Source: Chloroflexota bacterium
GTDB taxonomy: Bacteria; Chloroflexota; Ktedonobacteria; Ktedonobacterales; Ktedonobacteraceae
DNA length: 64,000 nt
Assembly: GCA_902812455.1 (NCBI GenBank)
Contig: CADDZH010000003.1
Location: forward strand, 1 to 64,000
Reading direction: 5' to 3'
How positions within the stretch are numbered: position 1 is the stretch's first letter; each line of letters starts with the position of its first letter. A program made the translations under genes and the position numbers. The notes beneath the pieces are model-generated. The model did no database searches. It saw only the letters and a program-made list of their open reading frames with translations, and was not told the origin of the DNA. Below are positions 8,248 to 16,919 of the stretch, piece by piece.

Positions 8248-9708
8248 CTAAATCACAACTCGCGTCGCCCGGATGACGCCGCGTTTATTCTGTTTGCCCT
8301 CCACAACGATCTCTTCGCCTTCCTGCAAGCTCAATACAGCGGTTGGAGGGACATGTTCGCCTGTATGCTTTATTATTGTAGTATTGTCGTCAATACGCAC
8401 GGCGACCGTCCTGGCTTCACCCGTACTGCGTTTTTCTGTGGTACCGGCAATGATGTACATCTGTTTTGCGTCGCGGTTTTGTGCTGCGCCAATGACGCTC
8501 ACCTTGCGTCTATGCCCCACGAAAGCATCAATATGGCCTGCAGCAGCCTCGTATCGTGCTTCGGACTGCTGGTTGTATTCCTGAGATATATGTTGTGCTC
8601 CTGCTTCCACCTGTTCAGCACTCGTTGGATAAGCTCTATCATGATGGTGTTCGAACAGGGCATCGTTATAGGTAGATGGGATAGCTACTTGTAAAGCGCG
8701 AGGCATAGCCTCAAAACAATACGTTACCATCACCTGCTCTGCATGTTCCGTGCGCTGCAAGGCCTCGCGATCTGCTTTGCTCAGGTAATCTGTGAGCTTT
8801 ACAGTGCTCCCATCTAGCTGCAGATCAATAGAGGCAGGAACGGTGATCGAGAGATGGCTGTCATGGAAATATTCAGCGGTCAGGTTAGCCGGTTTATGCC
8901 TGAGGAGTAGCGAAGCGATCTGCTGCATAGTTGTGAGGGGATCACCGGAGGTGATGACACAGATATCGAGGATGCCGTCGTCGATATAAGCTTCAGGAGT
9001 CATTTCCACAATGCTGGCATAACGGCGGGTGTTACTAACTACCACTTGTATAGCCTCCCCCTTCCAGAGTAATTCTCCATCCTGGCTTGTACCTCGTATC
9101 TCGATTGGAAAAGGATGCTGCCGGGGTAGCTCTTTTGCCGCCAGTAATCCCACAGCTATGGGTCCAAAGCGGTACTTCAATGGTTTAGAAAGATGCCCCA
9201 TCACAGCAGCATCAAACCCCAATCCAGCCATCAGCAGGAAGTGATGTCTGGCCTTCGAGGATGGCTTGACCTTTCTGATGTCTTGCCGGTTGTCTCCTGT
9301 TGCGCCGGGAAGCGATTCTACCTCGATATGCCCAATATCAACCATGCGGGCCTCACTGCTGACCAGGGCCAGCGCTGCTTTGATGGGATCATGCGGTATG
9401 CCGATCTCAGTAGCCCAGACATTAGCTGTGCCGCCAGGAATCATGCCGGCAATGCTACGATGTTCCTGTGCATTCGTGATCCCATTGACAACCTGGTTTA
9501 ATGTGCCATCGCCTCCATAAGCAATAACCAGGTCATAGCCTTTTTTTGCCGCTCGTTTTGCCAGCTTCATGGCGTGGCCGCCATATTCTTTAATAGCGAT
9601 ATCCGTATGCCAGCCTGCCGCCCACAGAACAGCAAGCACTCCGTTAATGTGCGCTAAATTTTGTCCGGCCCTTGGATTGATAATCAGGCAGGCTTTTTTC
9701 CCTCGCAT
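8248..9708 (-). CDS. diacylglycerol kinase-family (YegS/BmrU-like) lipid kinase with C-terminal OB-like domain
   Basis: The N-terminal 300 residues are a DAGK-catalytic fold: KACLIINPRAG at the start, the nucleotide-binding AYGGDGTLNQVVNG, MIPGGTANVWATEIGIP, and the C-terminal beta-sandwich with DDGILDICVITSG. It should phosphorylate a lipid at the membrane. The protein is 486 residues, far longer than the usual 300. The extra region has a polar His/Gln-rich linker and ends in a small beta domain with TVAVRIDDNTTI and EEIVVEGKQNKRGVIRATRV, which looks like the DUF5666/OB-type fold. A second ATG with a strong GAGGAGAAGGAC site lies at 9766 but in another frame. The gene heads a likely kinase-RNase H-argS transcription unit. 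Confidence 0.85.
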   Translation of the reverse strand: MRGKKACLIINPRAGQNLAHINGVLAVLWAAGWHTDIAIKEYGGHAMKLAKRAAKKGYDLVIAYGGDGTLNQVVNGITNAQEHRSIAGMIPGGTANVWATEIGIPHDPIKAALALVSSEARMVDIGHIEVESLPGATGDNRQDIRKVKPSSKARHHFLLMAGLGFDAAVMGHLSKPLKYRFGPIAVGLLAAKELPRQHPFPIEIRGTSQDGELLWKGEAIQVVVSNTRRYASIVEMTPEAYIDDGILDICVITSGDPLTTMQQIASLLLRHKPANLTAEYFHDSHLSITVPASIDLQLDGSTVKLTDYLSKADREALQRTEHAEQVMVTYCFEAMPRALQVAIPSTYNDALFEHHHDRAYPTSAEQVEAGAQHISQEYNQQSEARYEAAAGHIDAFVGHRRKVSVIGAAQNRDAKQMYIIAGTTEKRSTGEARTVAVRIDDNTTIIKHTGEHVPPTAVLSLQEGEEIVVEGKQNKRGVIRATRVVI

Positions 9709-10038
9709 CTAGAGTGCTCTCTTTCATGACACTTTGCGCAACTTCCAGATTTGCTCCATCGCTCATGTCCTTCTCCTCATCAGGACTAGTACTTTTTCAT
9801 ATAGGGCGCTGAAAGCTCTTCGTCAGTTTACCACACAGAAGGATTCTGATGGTTGCCAACCCATTCTCCATCGTGCTTGCAACCACATCCTAACCTGCAA
9901 GCTACAGGAAAATGGTATAAATAATAATAGATAGAACCACTTGCCACGTGGCGATTGGGACGGATCGAGCGTATCCTCAAAGTGCCAGAACCGGAATGGC
10001 CGGAACGTTATACATGCTCAACAGAGAAGGAGCCTACT
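9709..10038. other. divergent intergenic region, no gene seen
   Basis: This stretch of about 330 bases separates the lipid kinase (minus) from the methyltransferase (plus). Apart from the short overlapping minus-strand frame starting at 9766 behind GAGGAGAAGGAC (a possible 40-residue leader peptide) and the plus-strand N-terminal extension of the methyltransferase frame, I see no coding pattern. It must hold promoters for both directions, but I could not place them with confidence. Confidence 0.4.
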
Positions 10039-10731
10039 TTGACCGATAACAATACCGAGTTGAATACCTTGAGAGAGCAGGCAGAAATACGCCATGAGAT
10101 TGAAGCGGCGATTACGCGCATGTTTGCCCCTGAAGATGAAGGCCTGCGGGCCGCTTTGAATGGAGCGAAGCAGGCGGGCCTGCCAGAAATTCAGATTTCT
10201 CCTATCCAGGGAAAGCTGCTGCAACTGCTGGCGGCGCTCTGTAATGCGCATAAGATACTGGAAATCGGGTCGCTGGGCGGCTATAGCGGCATCTGGTTAG
10301 CTCGTGCGCTGCCTCCAGGTGGCCGCTTTATTACGCTGGAAGTGGATCCAGATCATGCCAGGATCGCAAGAAATTCTTTTGCCAAAGCGGGAGTAAGCGA
10401 TCGGGCAGAGGTGCGCGTGGGGAAAGCGCTTGATCTGCTGCCCCAGTTGCAGGATGAAGCACCTTTCGATCTTGTGTTTATTGACGCCGATAAACCTCCA
10501 TATCCGCAATACCTGGACTGGGCACTGCGCTTAACTCGACCTGGCAGCGTGATTGTGGCAGATAACACCGTACGCAACGGCACAGCATTTCGCGAACCGC
10601 AAGATGAGACGAGCGCCGGTATCGTGGAGTATAACAGGCGCATTGCCAGCGACCCACGCCTCGTCTCGCTGGTGCTGGCTATGGATAATGACTATACCGA
10701 TGGCTTTGCTATCTCTGTGGTGAAGCAATGA
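10039..10731 (+). CDS. SAM-dependent O-methyltransferase (family 3, caffeoyl-CoA/catechol type)
   Basis: I place the start at TTG 10039 because GAAGGAG lies eight bases upstream; the open frame extends 28 codons further without a site. The 230-residue product has the family-3 order: PEIQISPIQGKLLQLL helix, SAM-binding KILEIGSLGGYSGIWLA, acidic TLEVDPDHARIA strand, FDLVFIDADKPPYPQYLDWA with the metal-ligand Asp, VIVADNTVRNG, and the C-terminal DGFAISVVK strand. It is expected to methylate a catechol-like or other small hydroxylated substrate with a divalent metal. It is monocistronic and converges on the sigma gene. Confidence 0.85.
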   Translation: MTDNNTELNTLREQAEIRHEIEAAITRMFAPEDEGLRAALNGAKQAGLPEIQISPIQGKLLQLLAALCNAHKILEIGSLGGYSGIWLARALPPGGRFITLEVDPDHARIARNSFAKAGVSDRAEVRVGKALDLLPQLQDEAPFDLVFIDADKPPYPQYLDWALRLTRPGSVIVADNTVRNGTAFREPQDETSAGIVEYNRRIASDPRLVSLVLAMDNDYTDGFAISVVKQ

Positions 10732-10768
10732 TACGGGGATGGCTAAAGAATAGAGCATTCGAGGGGCT

Positions 10769-11362
10769 TCACGAGTGTGCTTGCGCGTTGAGTTGCCTGT
10801 AGAGTTGCTGGAAAGACTGGCGAGCGCGCGATAACCGGCTACGCACGGCAGAGAGCGAATCCTGGAGAGCCTCGGCAATCTCCTGGTACGAGAGACCCTC
10901 TGCATCCAGTAAAAGACACATAGCTGAAGCGGTGGGAAGTTGTGCCAGCACGCGCTTAACCAGGTCGCGTTCCAGCACGCGGTCTTCAAATGGCTCATCA
11001 CTGGTGAAATATGCTTCGCCAGGATCGTTTCCCCCGCCATTTTCATCATCTCCACTTAATGCGGCGAACGGCAGGAAGGTTATATGCTTGCGACGGCGCC
11101 ATTCGCTACGCACCTGGTTGAGGGCAATACGATAGAGCCAGGGAGCGAAATGTAGTTCTTCTCCCTTCATGCGAGGCAGCGCGCGATATGCCGCGAGGAA
11201 TGTTTCCTGGCAGAGATCTTGCGCCAGTTGCACATCTTGCGTCAGACTGTAAATCATACGCCTGATGCGCGGTTCATACATTGCGACCAGAGCTTCAAAA
11301 GCCGCTACTGACCCCCGGCACGCATCAATGATGAGCTTCGACTCATCTTCCACGCTGTTCAT
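10769..11362 (-). CDS. ECF-type RNA polymerase sigma factor
   Basis: Region 2 (FEALVAMYEPRIRRMIYSLT to QDLCQETFLAAYRALP) and region 4 (LLDAEGLSYQEIAEAL followed by AVRSRLSRARQSF) are both clear, with the short linker typical of ECF factors. It should direct core polymerase to a small regulon. I use the ATG at 11362 (197 residues); the frame also opens 15 codons earlier. It lies downstream of, and on the same strand as, the large anti-sigma/propeller gene, separated by 241 bases that carry a palindromic repeat. That order is the reverse of the usual sigma then anti-sigma. Confidence 0.9.
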   Translation of the reverse strand: MNSVEDESKLIIDACRGSVAAFEALVAMYEPRIRRMIYSLTQDVQLAQDLCQETFLAAYRALPRMKGEELHFAPWLYRIALNQVRSEWRRRKHITFLPFAALSGDDENGGGNDPGEAYFTSDEPFEDRVLERDLVKRVLAQLPTASAMCLLLDAEGLSYQEIAEALQDSLSAVRSRLSRARQSFQQLYRQLNAQAHS

Positions 11363-11488
11363 GTATTCCCCATTATTCGATTTAGCTTTCAATTGTAGTT
11401 GATGCAAGTCAAAAGACTCATCTATAGGTTTCGTTGGTTATACGTGTTTTACAAGTGATATCTCTCAATACAACAGAAGCATCTACCC

Positions 11489-11582
11489 ATGTCATGCTGA
11501 GCCACCCTCTTCGGGGAAGAGGTAATAGCGAAGCATCTGTGTGCCCATCGAACGAGATCCTTCGCTTCGCTCAGGATGACAT
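11489..11582. repeat. dispersed palindromic repeat, family A, copy 1
   Basis: The 94-base element begins ATGTCATGCTGAGC and ends TCAGGATGACAT, so its ends are near-perfect inverted repeats. The interior contains GCGAAGCATCTGTG and GAGATCCTTCGC. A second copy at 26764-26858 lies in the opposite orientation. It has no coding capacity and is MITE- or REP-like. Here it separates the sigma gene from the anti-sigma gene. Confidence 0.75.
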
Positions 11583-11603
11583 CTCCTTGTTTATAGCTAG
11601 CAA

Positions 11604-13244
11604 TTACGGCACCGGTATTGTATCCCAGCCCGGCAATTGTACAGCGGTACGGTTATTGGGCGATGGGTACAATTCTGTTTGTTTATTTGTTGCCAGGTCA
11701 TCAGACCATACATGATACGTGCCATCAGCGCCTGTTCCTTGCACAATCAGTGCGTGGCCATAAGGAGCCATGGCAATAAAGTTGTCGCATATCTGGTTCG
11801 GTACGTTCATTCTAGCGGGGCAGAGTGAGATCGCGCCCGGCGCAGCATTAGCCAGGAGCACCTGGTCTTGTTGAGGTGTTGCGCCAAGTTTGACAACCTG
11901 AAATTGCCCGTTGACCAGCCGCATGAAGAGCAGGGAATTGTCAGCAGCAAAGCCAATCGGCTCGCCAGCGCTGCGCAGGAGTTGCTGGTTTGACCCATCC
12001 ACATTGACTGAGTAGAGGCCCATGTTGCTGGCAGAAGGAGCGCTGGCAAAGTATATTAAGCTCCCATCGGGGCTGAACCAGACATTGGGATTGATGCCAT
12101 GCATAGAGATCACAGTTTGCACAACTCTGGTAGTAAGATTGATGCGATAGAGAAACTGGCCATTTCTATAGTACAGGTAACCATTGTGATAGGAGACAAG
12201 GGTATAGCCGTTAAGGGGAGAAAGGAAAGGCGATGATTGCCCTGTTAGCGTATCCACCTCTAGTATTCCCGTATTATTCGTCGCTATGAGTACATGCTGG
12301 CTATCCGGCATCCATATAGCATTCCCGGCATTTTGATCCGTCAATTCAAAAAAGAACCCTGTATTAGCTAGCGGCGTCAATAAGCGGGCATAATAGGTAT
12401 GGCCACTGCTGGAGAACTGGTAGAGCAGGTCTTTGCCGTCTGGCGAGATGCCGTCAAAGGTGGCATTGGCCGGTATTGGCTGAGAACCCAGAGTCGTATG
12501 AGTCCCGCTCGCAAAATTATAATTCTCGATAGTGAGCTGGCTGCCATCGCTGGAAGGGACAGCGATCATCGAGAAATCCCACCCACCGTAAGGTAGCGTT
12601 GTCGCTGGTGATGGTGTTGCCGCCGGGGAAGAAGCCGGTGTAGGCGATGAGCTGGTTGTGGGCGAGGAGGGGTGCCCAGGCGTTGGCGAAAGAGCTACCG
12701 TTTTTTTGTTCGGGCCACCTGAGCCGGTGGAAGGCAAAAGACGATGGGTAAAGAGGCCAATGGCGCTAAGAATGATGATAGCAACCACCGCAACTGCCGC
12801 AATGTTTCTTAACCAGGCCTTTTCAGGACGGGAAGCAGAAGATGCCGTCCTTCCAGGTCCCCTCTTGCTGAGGCCCGGTATGATTGAGATATTGCTGTCC
12901 TGTCGCCGGAACCTTCTCACATCATTAGCATCTGGCTGCGGTCTTTTCTGGGCTTCATGGCGAATGGCGGTTTGAACCTGTGAGATAGTTGAGGGAACCT
13001 GTTGCTCTCCTTCTAGCAAGATCGCATGGAGAGCTGTTCGCTGCTGTGAACGCAGGCGGCGAGCCTGCGCAATGGCTGCGCTGCAACTAGGGCAGGATGG
13101 GATATGCTCCCTGAGCTGCTCGATGAGCTCCTGGTCGTGTGGGTCCTCATCAATGGGGGCAAATGTATCTAACGCATCAACGAAGCGCAGGCACTGGGCG
13201 CTAAGCGGGCAGGATGGTATTCTACGCATCTCTTCCTGCTCCAT
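11604..13244 (-). CDS. anti-sigma-like transmembrane protein: zinc finger, one TM helix, WD40/TolB-like propeller
   Basis: The 546-residue protein starts with a zf-HC2-like motif, H47-x3-C51-x2-C54, the hallmark of zinc-binding anti-sigma domains. A single transmembrane helix (NIAAVAVVAIIILSAIGLF, about residues 147-165) follows, then a Ser/Thr/Pro-rich linker. The extracellular part of about 330 residues is built of repeated beta blades such as DGISPDGKDLLYQF, IWMPDSQHVLIATN and VWFSPDGSLIYFAS, typical of PD40/TolB propellers. It is likely the sensor that holds the neighbouring ECF sigma at the membrane. AGGAGAAACATCT supports the start. Confidence 0.85.
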   Translation of the reverse strand: MEQEEMRRIPSCPLSAQCLRFVDALDTFAPIDEDPHDQELIEQLREHIPSCPSCSAAIAQARRLRSQQRTALHAILLEGEQQVPSTISQVQTAIRHEAQKRPQPDANDVRRFRRQDSNISIIPGLSKRGPGRTASSASRPEKAWLRNIAAVAVVAIIILSAIGLFTHRLLPSTGSGGPNKKTVALSPTPGHPSSPTTSSSPTPASSPAATPSPATTLPYGGWDFSMIAVPSSDGSQLTIENYNFASGTHTTLGSQPIPANATFDGISPDGKDLLYQFSSSGHTYYARLLTPLANTGFFFELTDQNAGNAIWMPDSQHVLIATNNTGILEVDTLTGQSSPFLSPLNGYTLVSYHNGYLYYRNGQFLYRINLTTRVVQTVISMHGINPNVWFSPDGSLIYFASAPSASNMGLYSVNVDGSNQQLLRSAGEPIGFAADNSLLFMRLVNGQFQVVKLGATPQQDQVLLANAAPGAISLCPARMNVPNQICDNFIAMAPYGHALIVQGTGADGTYHVWSDDLATNKQTELYPSPNNRTAVQLPGWDTIPVP

Positions 13245-13362
13245 AGATGTTTCTCCTGCTAGATCGATCCTCTTTGCTTAAGCTGTTCCTATTTTATACC
13301 GAAACCCTGGCCCCCGCAAGGGAGGCCACTACATCTTCTGCCCCGAACGAGGAGACATGTAA

Positions 13363-13382
13363 TGACTCCCTGGTGGGAGTCA
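13363..13382. repeat. perfect 8-bp hairpin
   Basis: TGACTCCC-TGGT-GGGAGTCA forms a perfect stem with a four-base loop. It lies upstream of the anti-sigma gene and upstream of the C39-like gene's promoter. There is no T-run on either side, so it is more likely an operator or RNA leader element than a terminator. Confidence 0.45.
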
Positions 13383-13478
13383 GGCCTGCCCGGCTTCCCA
13401 ATAAGTCCTAACTATTAGAATGCCTGGGCGGCTTAATTTGTTTCGCTCAATTGGGCCAAAATTCGTGGCGATTACCTC

Positions 13479-13507
13479 TGGACAAATAGCATTTTCTTAT
13501 GTATACT
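13479..13507 (+). promoter_or_regulatory. sigma-70-type promoter for the C39-like gene
   Basis: TGGACA and TATACT are separated by exactly 17 bases. Each differs from consensus at one position. The transcript would start near 13514 and have a leader of roughly 120 bases before the ATG at 13637. Confidence 0.6.
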
Positions 13508-13636
13508 CTATAGCAAGCAGGCAATAATAATTTGTTGCTTGATGATCCTCCACTAAGCCAGTATGCTAGAGACCTCTGGCATCTCCTGGTTGTCCTCACA
13601 CAGACCACAAACAGCACCCCAGAAAGGAGTCCTCAC

Positions 13637-14617
13637 ATGATTGCCCTCTCGTCTCATGGTGAGATCGCAGATTTCCAGGACGTAGACCAGTTTCAACCAG
13701 GACACAGCGAATTTGAATGCGGCTTCTTCGCTGTGGCGATTGTCAAGGCTATGAACCAGGTAGGCAAGCCACCTACGCAGTCAGTTGCAGCTATGATCGC
13801 CGAGGCTGAGGACTGGTATGCGCAGTATAACGGCAACAACAGTGCCTCCAACGAAGCCGGTATGTCCCTGCAGCAGTTGTATGACCTGCTTACCCAGGTC
13901 GGCCTGCATTTCCAGGCCATTTCCCTCGATCTTGATTTGATTCGCGCCTGGATTCGTATTGGCTATCCAGTTATCATTGCCGGGGCCGAAACAGGCATGT
14001 ACGATATTGGACTTGGTGACGTTGTGCCGTATCCCTGGCATCCTGCAGGCAATCACATGATCGTCATCACGGGCGTCACTGCCGATGGAAACTTCCTGGT
14101 ACGCGACCCCGCAAATTGCACCGATCTATCCAATCCAGGTAGCCTGCGCCCCGGCCCGCGCATCTATGATGCCGGTAAATTGCAACTGGTATCGGCAACC
14201 GTTGTAGTGCCACCCTGGCTTCCAAGACCACCCGCAGGCTTTGATCCCCGTAAAGGCAATATTCTCCAGATTCCAGTGGGCTGGCAAGACGATGGCACAA
14301 CGCTCACTGCGCCTAATGGTCATAGAGTTGTGCTCGGCTTTAGAGAATACATCCTTTCGCATGGCTGGGATGAGCATAACCTGCCGCTTGAAGAGGAAGT
14401 CTGGCTCGATCCGCTGGAAGAATCGAATCCTTCCCTCGGCGCAGGCTCACAGCAGGTCTTCAACTGGACAACACTGGAATGGACGCCCTCTCGCGGTGTC
14501 TTCGTCGCCTGGACAGGCCAGGAATTGATGAAAGTTCGCGCCGACAGGCAATCCCTCGAGGCCCGCATCGCCAGCGTAAAGAGCCAGCTACAAGCATTGC
14601 TGGCCAGCCTCTCATGA
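13637..14617 (+). CDS. C39-like papain-fold peptidase domain protein
   Basis: I start at ATG 13637, which has AGAAAGGAG eight bases upstream, rather than the open codons before it. The 326-residue product has a Cys-His-Asp arrangement of the C39-like (PF13529) family: C28 in EFECGFFAVAIVKAMN, H140 in HPAGNHMIVITGV and D157 in FLVRDPAN. There is no signal peptide at the N-terminus, so it may act in the cytoplasm or leave the cell by another route. The C-terminal 120 residues form a separate domain with a terminal helix (VRADRQSLEARIASVKSQL). It is followed 25 bases later by a membrane protein gene, suggesting a two-gene unit. Confidence 0.75.
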   Translation: MIALSSHGEIADFQDVDQFQPGHSEFECGFFAVAIVKAMNQVGKPPTQSVAAMIAEAEDWYAQYNGNNSASNEAGMSLQQLYDLLTQVGLHFQAISLDLDLIRAWIRIGYPVIIAGAETGMYDIGLGDVVPYPWHPAGNHMIVITGVTADGNFLVRDPANCTDLSNPGSLRPGPRIYDAGKLQLVSATVVVPPWLPRPPAGFDPRKGNILQIPVGWQDDGTTLTAPNGHRVVLGFREYILSHGWDEHNLPLEEEVWLDPLEESNPSLGAGSQQVFNWTTLEWTPSRGVFVAWTGQELMKVRADRQSLEARIASVKSQLQALLASLS

Positions 14618-14642
14618 CGCAATAATAATGAGGAGACAAACG

Positions 14643-15446
14643 ATGATAGCAAATCAAAATACTACAGCTCAGGCAAAAACGGCGACATGGACTCGCTGGC
14701 ACACGCTCAGCCTGATGGGCATCCTAGGGGCCATTGCGCTCGACGGCATTGTAGTTCCACTCACATACAGGTTATGGGCATGGCTCGGCATCCTGTTACT
14801 CTTAACTCTTTTTGCAGCGATTGCCGGAAACGGGGTAACGGGCTACTGGCGAGGCCTTTTCATCGATGAGCGGAACAAGATCAGTCTCTCGCGGGTGCAG
14901 GCAACGGCCTGGACGCTCCTGCTCCTCTCAGCCCTGCTGGCGGCTGCACTGGCGAACGTGCGCCTCGGGCAGGCCGATCCGCTGGCCATAGCTATCCCAA
15001 CCGGCCTCTGGATCTTAATAGGTATTAGTGGCACCAGCATGGTCAGTGCGCCGCTGATCCTCAGTATGAAAAAGATACAGGCTGCTAACGGCAGTGAAAT
15101 ACAACGAACCTTGAGCCTGCTAGCCGGGCAGCAAGTAGATACCAGCAAGGTCACGAATCAGGGGCAGGTTGTAGTGAATACCAGCCCCGATAACGCTCGC
15201 TGGGCCGACCTGTTTACAGGCGAGGAGACAGGCAATGCGGCCCAGTTCGATCTGGGCAAGATCCAGATGTTCTACTTCACCTTCATCCTGGTGCTGGTCT
15301 ATGGCGCCACTCTGGGCTTGCTCTTCGCCCGCCCGGTAATGATTATCACTGCCTTCCCGGACCTCAGCCCTGGTATGCTCACCCTCCTCGGCATCAGCCA
15401 CGCTGCCTACCTCGTCAACAAGATCATCCCGCATAGTACGAGCTAG
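14643..15446 (+). CDS. integral membrane protein, unknown function
   Basis: ATG 14643 follows GAGGAG by eight bases. The 267-residue product has about six hydrophobic segments in three pairs: SLMGILGAIALDGIVVPL, WAWLGILLLLTLFAAIAG, AWTLLLLSALLAAALA, IAIPTGLWILIGISG, FYFTFILVLVYGATLGLLFA, and MLTLLGISHAAYLV. A polar loop of about 50 residues lies between pairs two and three. The FIDERNKISLSRVQATAWT stretch after the second helix recurs in uncharacterised membrane proteins. It is paired with the C39-like gene upstream; the function is unknown. Confidence 0.7.
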   Translation: MIANQNTTAQAKTATWTRWHTLSLMGILGAIALDGIVVPLTYRLWAWLGILLLLTLFAAIAGNGVTGYWRGLFIDERNKISLSRVQATAWTLLLLSALLAAALANVRLGQADPLAIAIPTGLWILIGISGTSMVSAPLILSMKKIQAANGSEIQRTLSLLAGQQVDTSKVTNQGQVVVNTSPDNARWADLFTGEETGNAAQFDLGKIQMFYFTFILVLVYGATLGLLFARPVMIITAFPDLSPGMLTLLGISHAAYLVNKIIPHSTS

Positions 15447-15448
15447 CC

Positions 15449-15991
15449 TTATTCGGGCAATTGCGCCAGCGACGATTTCACCTCGATGTAGCGGGCCAGG
15501 ATAAAGACCAGGTCCGAGAGGCGATTGAGGTAGCGCACCACTTCGCCGTTCTGGATGACTCCATCGTGCAGCAACTTGACGGCTTTGCGTTCGGCACGGC
15601 GGATGATAGTGCGGGCAAGGTCGAGAGCAGCCCCATCAAGCGTATCTCCGGGAATGATGAATTTGTTGGGGATCTCGACCTCTTTTTTCAGTTCTTCCTC
15701 CACCTGCTCCAGGTGCTTCACGTGCTCCGCCGTCATACGAAAGCCCATCTTTTCGTAATGTTCAGGAGGGGTTGCCAGCTCAGCCATTAAAAGATAAAGT
15801 TCCTGCTGGATACGATAGATGATCTCCTTTACTTTTGGATCCTGCGCGGCGGCCCGTGCAAGGCCTAAAGCGGATGTTGCTTCATCGACCGTTCCAAAAG
15901 TATCGGGGCGCGGATCATATTTGGGAACCCGCTCTTCGCCTAGCAGCCCAGTATATCCTGTGTCCCCTGTGCCAGTAGTTACCTTTGCCAT
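15449..15991 (-). CDS. PduO-type ATP:cob(I)alamin adenosyltransferase
   Basis: The enzyme transfers the adenosyl group of ATP to cob(I)alamin to make coenzyme B12. The 180-residue protein carries the N-terminal ATP-binding TGTGDTGYTGLLG, the ARTIIRRAERKAVKL helix with the paired arginines, and the VVRYLNRLSDLVFILARY helix, all typical of the PduO trimer. The length fits the stand-alone domain. It converges with the membrane protein gene, the two stops being only two bases apart. A B12 uptake system with its riboswitch lies about 17 kb away, consistent with salvage of cobalamin. Confidence 0.9.
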   Translation of the reverse strand: MAKVTTGTGDTGYTGLLGEERVPKYDPRPDTFGTVDEATSALGLARAAAQDPKVKEIIYRIQQELYLLMAELATPPEHYEKMGFRMTAEHVKHLEQVEEELKKEVEIPNKFIIPGDTLDGAALDLARTIIRRAERKAVKLLHDGVIQNGEVVRYLNRLSDLVFILARYIEVKSSLAQLPE

Positions 15992-16011
15992 GCTCTTTAT
16001 CCTCCTTGCAA

Positions 16012-16884
16012 CTACGCCTTCTGGCCTTGTGAATGATAGCGATATGCCCGGCTCACGCGGCGCCAGTCCAGTTCTCGCCCACGCACCGGTCGCTCCTCGT
16101 CTAGTGGTTCAAGGCAATTCATGGAGAGAAAGCGCCTTCGTAAATTTGAGAGATCGATCTGCTCATCGATGGGGAAAAATGCCCGGTAGAGCAATGCCGC
16201 CTCTGCCAGCGTTAAGATGCCGTCGCCGGTGGCCGGTTCCTGGAGAATCCCGGTAGGCCCGCTTTCTCTACTCATGGGCCTGAATGCCTCTTCTCTCCAC
16301 CACTCTATTTCCTTGTTAGCGCTCATTGATCCCATATCCGCCAGGTATTGCAAGACAATCTCTGGATTCCGTTGCACATAGGAACGTAGCGTGTGCAGCG
16401 CTGCTTGCAGTCCAGGCCGCACATCTGGATCGAGCTGGCGCTGGCCAGATTCAATCTCTGCTACAGGCACCCAGTTCACGTGCAAGCTCGGTACCGGGTG
16501 GGAATGGAGGTTAGGGCGGAGCTCATCACGATTCGCGCGTAACAAGATGCTGTGGATAAGGGAGATTGCTGCTCCCTGCTCGCTGCTGCCCCATACATGG
16601 ACTTGCTGCTCCTGCCAGCCGGACTTCAACTGTAGGAGTTGCGCCTGTATGGGCCACATCAATACTGCCTCGATTGTTCGCTCTACAGCATCTGCTACCG
16701 ATTCAGTGCCAAGCACAAGACGCATTGGTGGCCCCCACGGACCATCTCGTAGGAGAACCAATAAGCTCCAGTCACAGATGGCGAAGATCACAACATTCGC
16801 GGTGACAATTAAGCGGCGCGGGGCAGTGTCACGCGCAGGCGCCGGGGGGATCGATGTGCTTGTTCGAGATAGAGGGCTATTCAT
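16012..16884 (-). CDS. Nudix-like protein with NrtR-type C-terminal winged helix (probable regulator)
   Basis: I take the ATG at 16884, which has a GGAG site eight bases upstream; a GTG at 16914 is possible. The N-terminal half has the Nudix beta start RRLIVTANVVIFAI and a degenerate box around LGTESVADAVERTIEAVL in which the REuxEE catalytic glutamates are largely lost. The C-terminus, LTLAEAALLYRAFFPID, LSNLRRRFLSMNCLEPL and RRVSRAYRYH, matches the wHTH of NrtR-like Nudix regulators. I infer a ligand-sensing transcription factor rather than a hydrolase. It lies immediately downstream of the ChrB-like gene in the same direction. Confidence 0.6.
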   Translation of the reverse strand: MNSPLSRTSTSIPPAPARDTAPRRLIVTANVVIFAICDWSLLVLLRDGPWGPPMRLVLGTESVADAVERTIEAVLMWPIQAQLLQLKSGWQEQQVHVWGSSEQGAAISLIHSILLRANRDELRPNLHSHPVPSLHVNWVPVAEIESGQRQLDPDVRPGLQAALHTLRSYVQRNPEIVLQYLADMGSMSANKEIEWWREEAFRPMSRESGPTGILQEPATGDGILTLAEAALLYRAFFPIDEQIDLSNLRRRFLSMNCLEPLDEERPVRGRELDWRRVSRAYRYHSQGQKA

Positions 16885-16919
16885 CAGGCTGCTCCAACGT
16901 GGTCCTGTACTCACCCGGC

